Source of the DNA: UBA2357 sp041916775
Lineage (GTDB): Bacteria > Pseudomonadota > Gammaproteobacteria > Burkholderiales > Rhodocyclaceae
Length of the DNA: 64,000 bases
Direction of reading: 5' to 3'
Assembly (NCBI GenBank): GCA_041916775.1
Contig: JAYRYZ010000021.1
Span: forward strand, 31,487-95,486
The first letter of the stretch is position 1. Each line of letters begins with the position of its first letter. A program made the translations under genes and the position numbers. Shown here one piece after another: positions 63,585 to 64,000 of this stretch. Below the pieces are notes generated by a model. It made no database searches and was not told the DNA's origin. It saw only the letters and a program-made list of their open reading frames with translations.

Positions 63585-64000
63585 GGCGGCATTTTACGCG
63601 TTCTCCGCGATGGGTGAGCAGGAACCTCGCTGTGCCGGCGGATGTGCGCGCCTCGCTTCAGGTGGCTGCGGATCGGATCGAAAAGCGCGGGCCGCAGGTG
63701 CGGTACCGGCGCCGTGCGCGACACGTTCGGTCTCGCGGTGTAGGCTGTTGCTGCTGGAGTCGAGCGCGGCGTTGCCGATGCGCGTGGCTTCCGTGGTCTT
63801 ACCGCTGTTTCTTCCCGCCAAGGGTGGGCAGTCCGAGGGTTCTCAAGGGCGTTGGTGCACAATTAGCAATATTTAATATGCAATATAACTGAACTCCGAT
63901 TTACCGAGATGATTTCCCCCTTTCCCCTGCCTTCTTCATGCGATGGACGCAATTTGCCCAGCCCGGACGGAGTTCGGCATGCCGAGGTAGGTGAAGCGGT
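63585..64000. other. Intergenic region without a convincing gene
   Basis: No open frame here shows normal codon bias or a recognisable family. It includes an unusually A/T-rich patch (63862-63890, with AATATTTAATATG), likely promoter DNA for yqgE or for a gene beyond the window. The last ~60 bases contain no long open frame. Confidence 0.4.

Overview
The window is a GC-rich (roughly two-thirds G+C by eye) chromosomal segment of a betaproteobacterium. Several gene orders point to the Rhodocyclales (Thauera/Azoarcus-like): zapB-zapA followed by a 6S RNA, pilT/pilU divergent from yggS-proC-yggT, and yqgE-ruvX-pyrR-pyrB with an inactive dihydroorotase-like gene. This placement is inferred from gene content; no rRNA or tRNA gene was seen. 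A run of ten Ns at 16584-16593 marks an assembly gap.

Layout. 1-9.6 kb: end of an HDOD gene, a DMT-family transporter, a GGDEF-EAL sensor, a small hypothetical gene, a glutathione S-transferase, a GNAT/DUF1778 toxin-antitoxin pair, a YgiQ-type radical SAM protein and a zinc-ribbon/Sel1 membrane protein. 9.8-21.9 kb: a substrate-binding lipoprotein overlapping a PhnD-PAS-GGDEF-EAL sensor, azlCD, a macA-macB-outer-membrane-factor operon broken by the gap, and a di-haem cytochrome c peroxidase next to a cysteine-free Fur-family regulator. 21.9-30.1 kb: bfd, tonB, exbB and exbD behind a Fur-box-like palindrome, a three-gene c-di-GMP/porin/binding-protein operon, and malonyl-CoA decarboxylase. 30.3-38 kb: a NarX/NarL-like two-component pair, lgt, yceH, ilvD, zapB, zapA, 6S RNA with a strong terminator, and two membrane exporters. 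38-44.1 kb: a zinc region with znuABC and a His-rich small protein leftward, and a DUF2796-ABC-DUF3299 cluster rightward, sharing one Zur-like operator. 44.2-53.5 kb: a PilZ protein, queF, a cytochrome c, and a response regulator/histidine kinase/HDOD group, then a ferredoxin-type reductase and an epimerase-like protein. 53.5-63.6 kb: hemJ, a THUMP methyltransferase, pilU, pilT, yggS-proC-yggT and the yqgE-to-pyrC' operon.

Themes. Cyclic-di-GMP signalling is dense: four GGDEF/EAL proteins, a degenerate-EAL HDOD protein, a PilZ protein, another HDOD fragment and the twitching ATPases PilT/PilU. Two of the GGDEF/EAL genes are translationally coupled to genes for periplasmic or outer-membrane proteins, which suggests nutrient-sensing inputs. 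Metal homeostasis is the second theme, with separate Fur-like and Zur-like operators visible in the DNA. The least characterised system is the Zur-box-centred zinc region at 40.6-44.1 kb.
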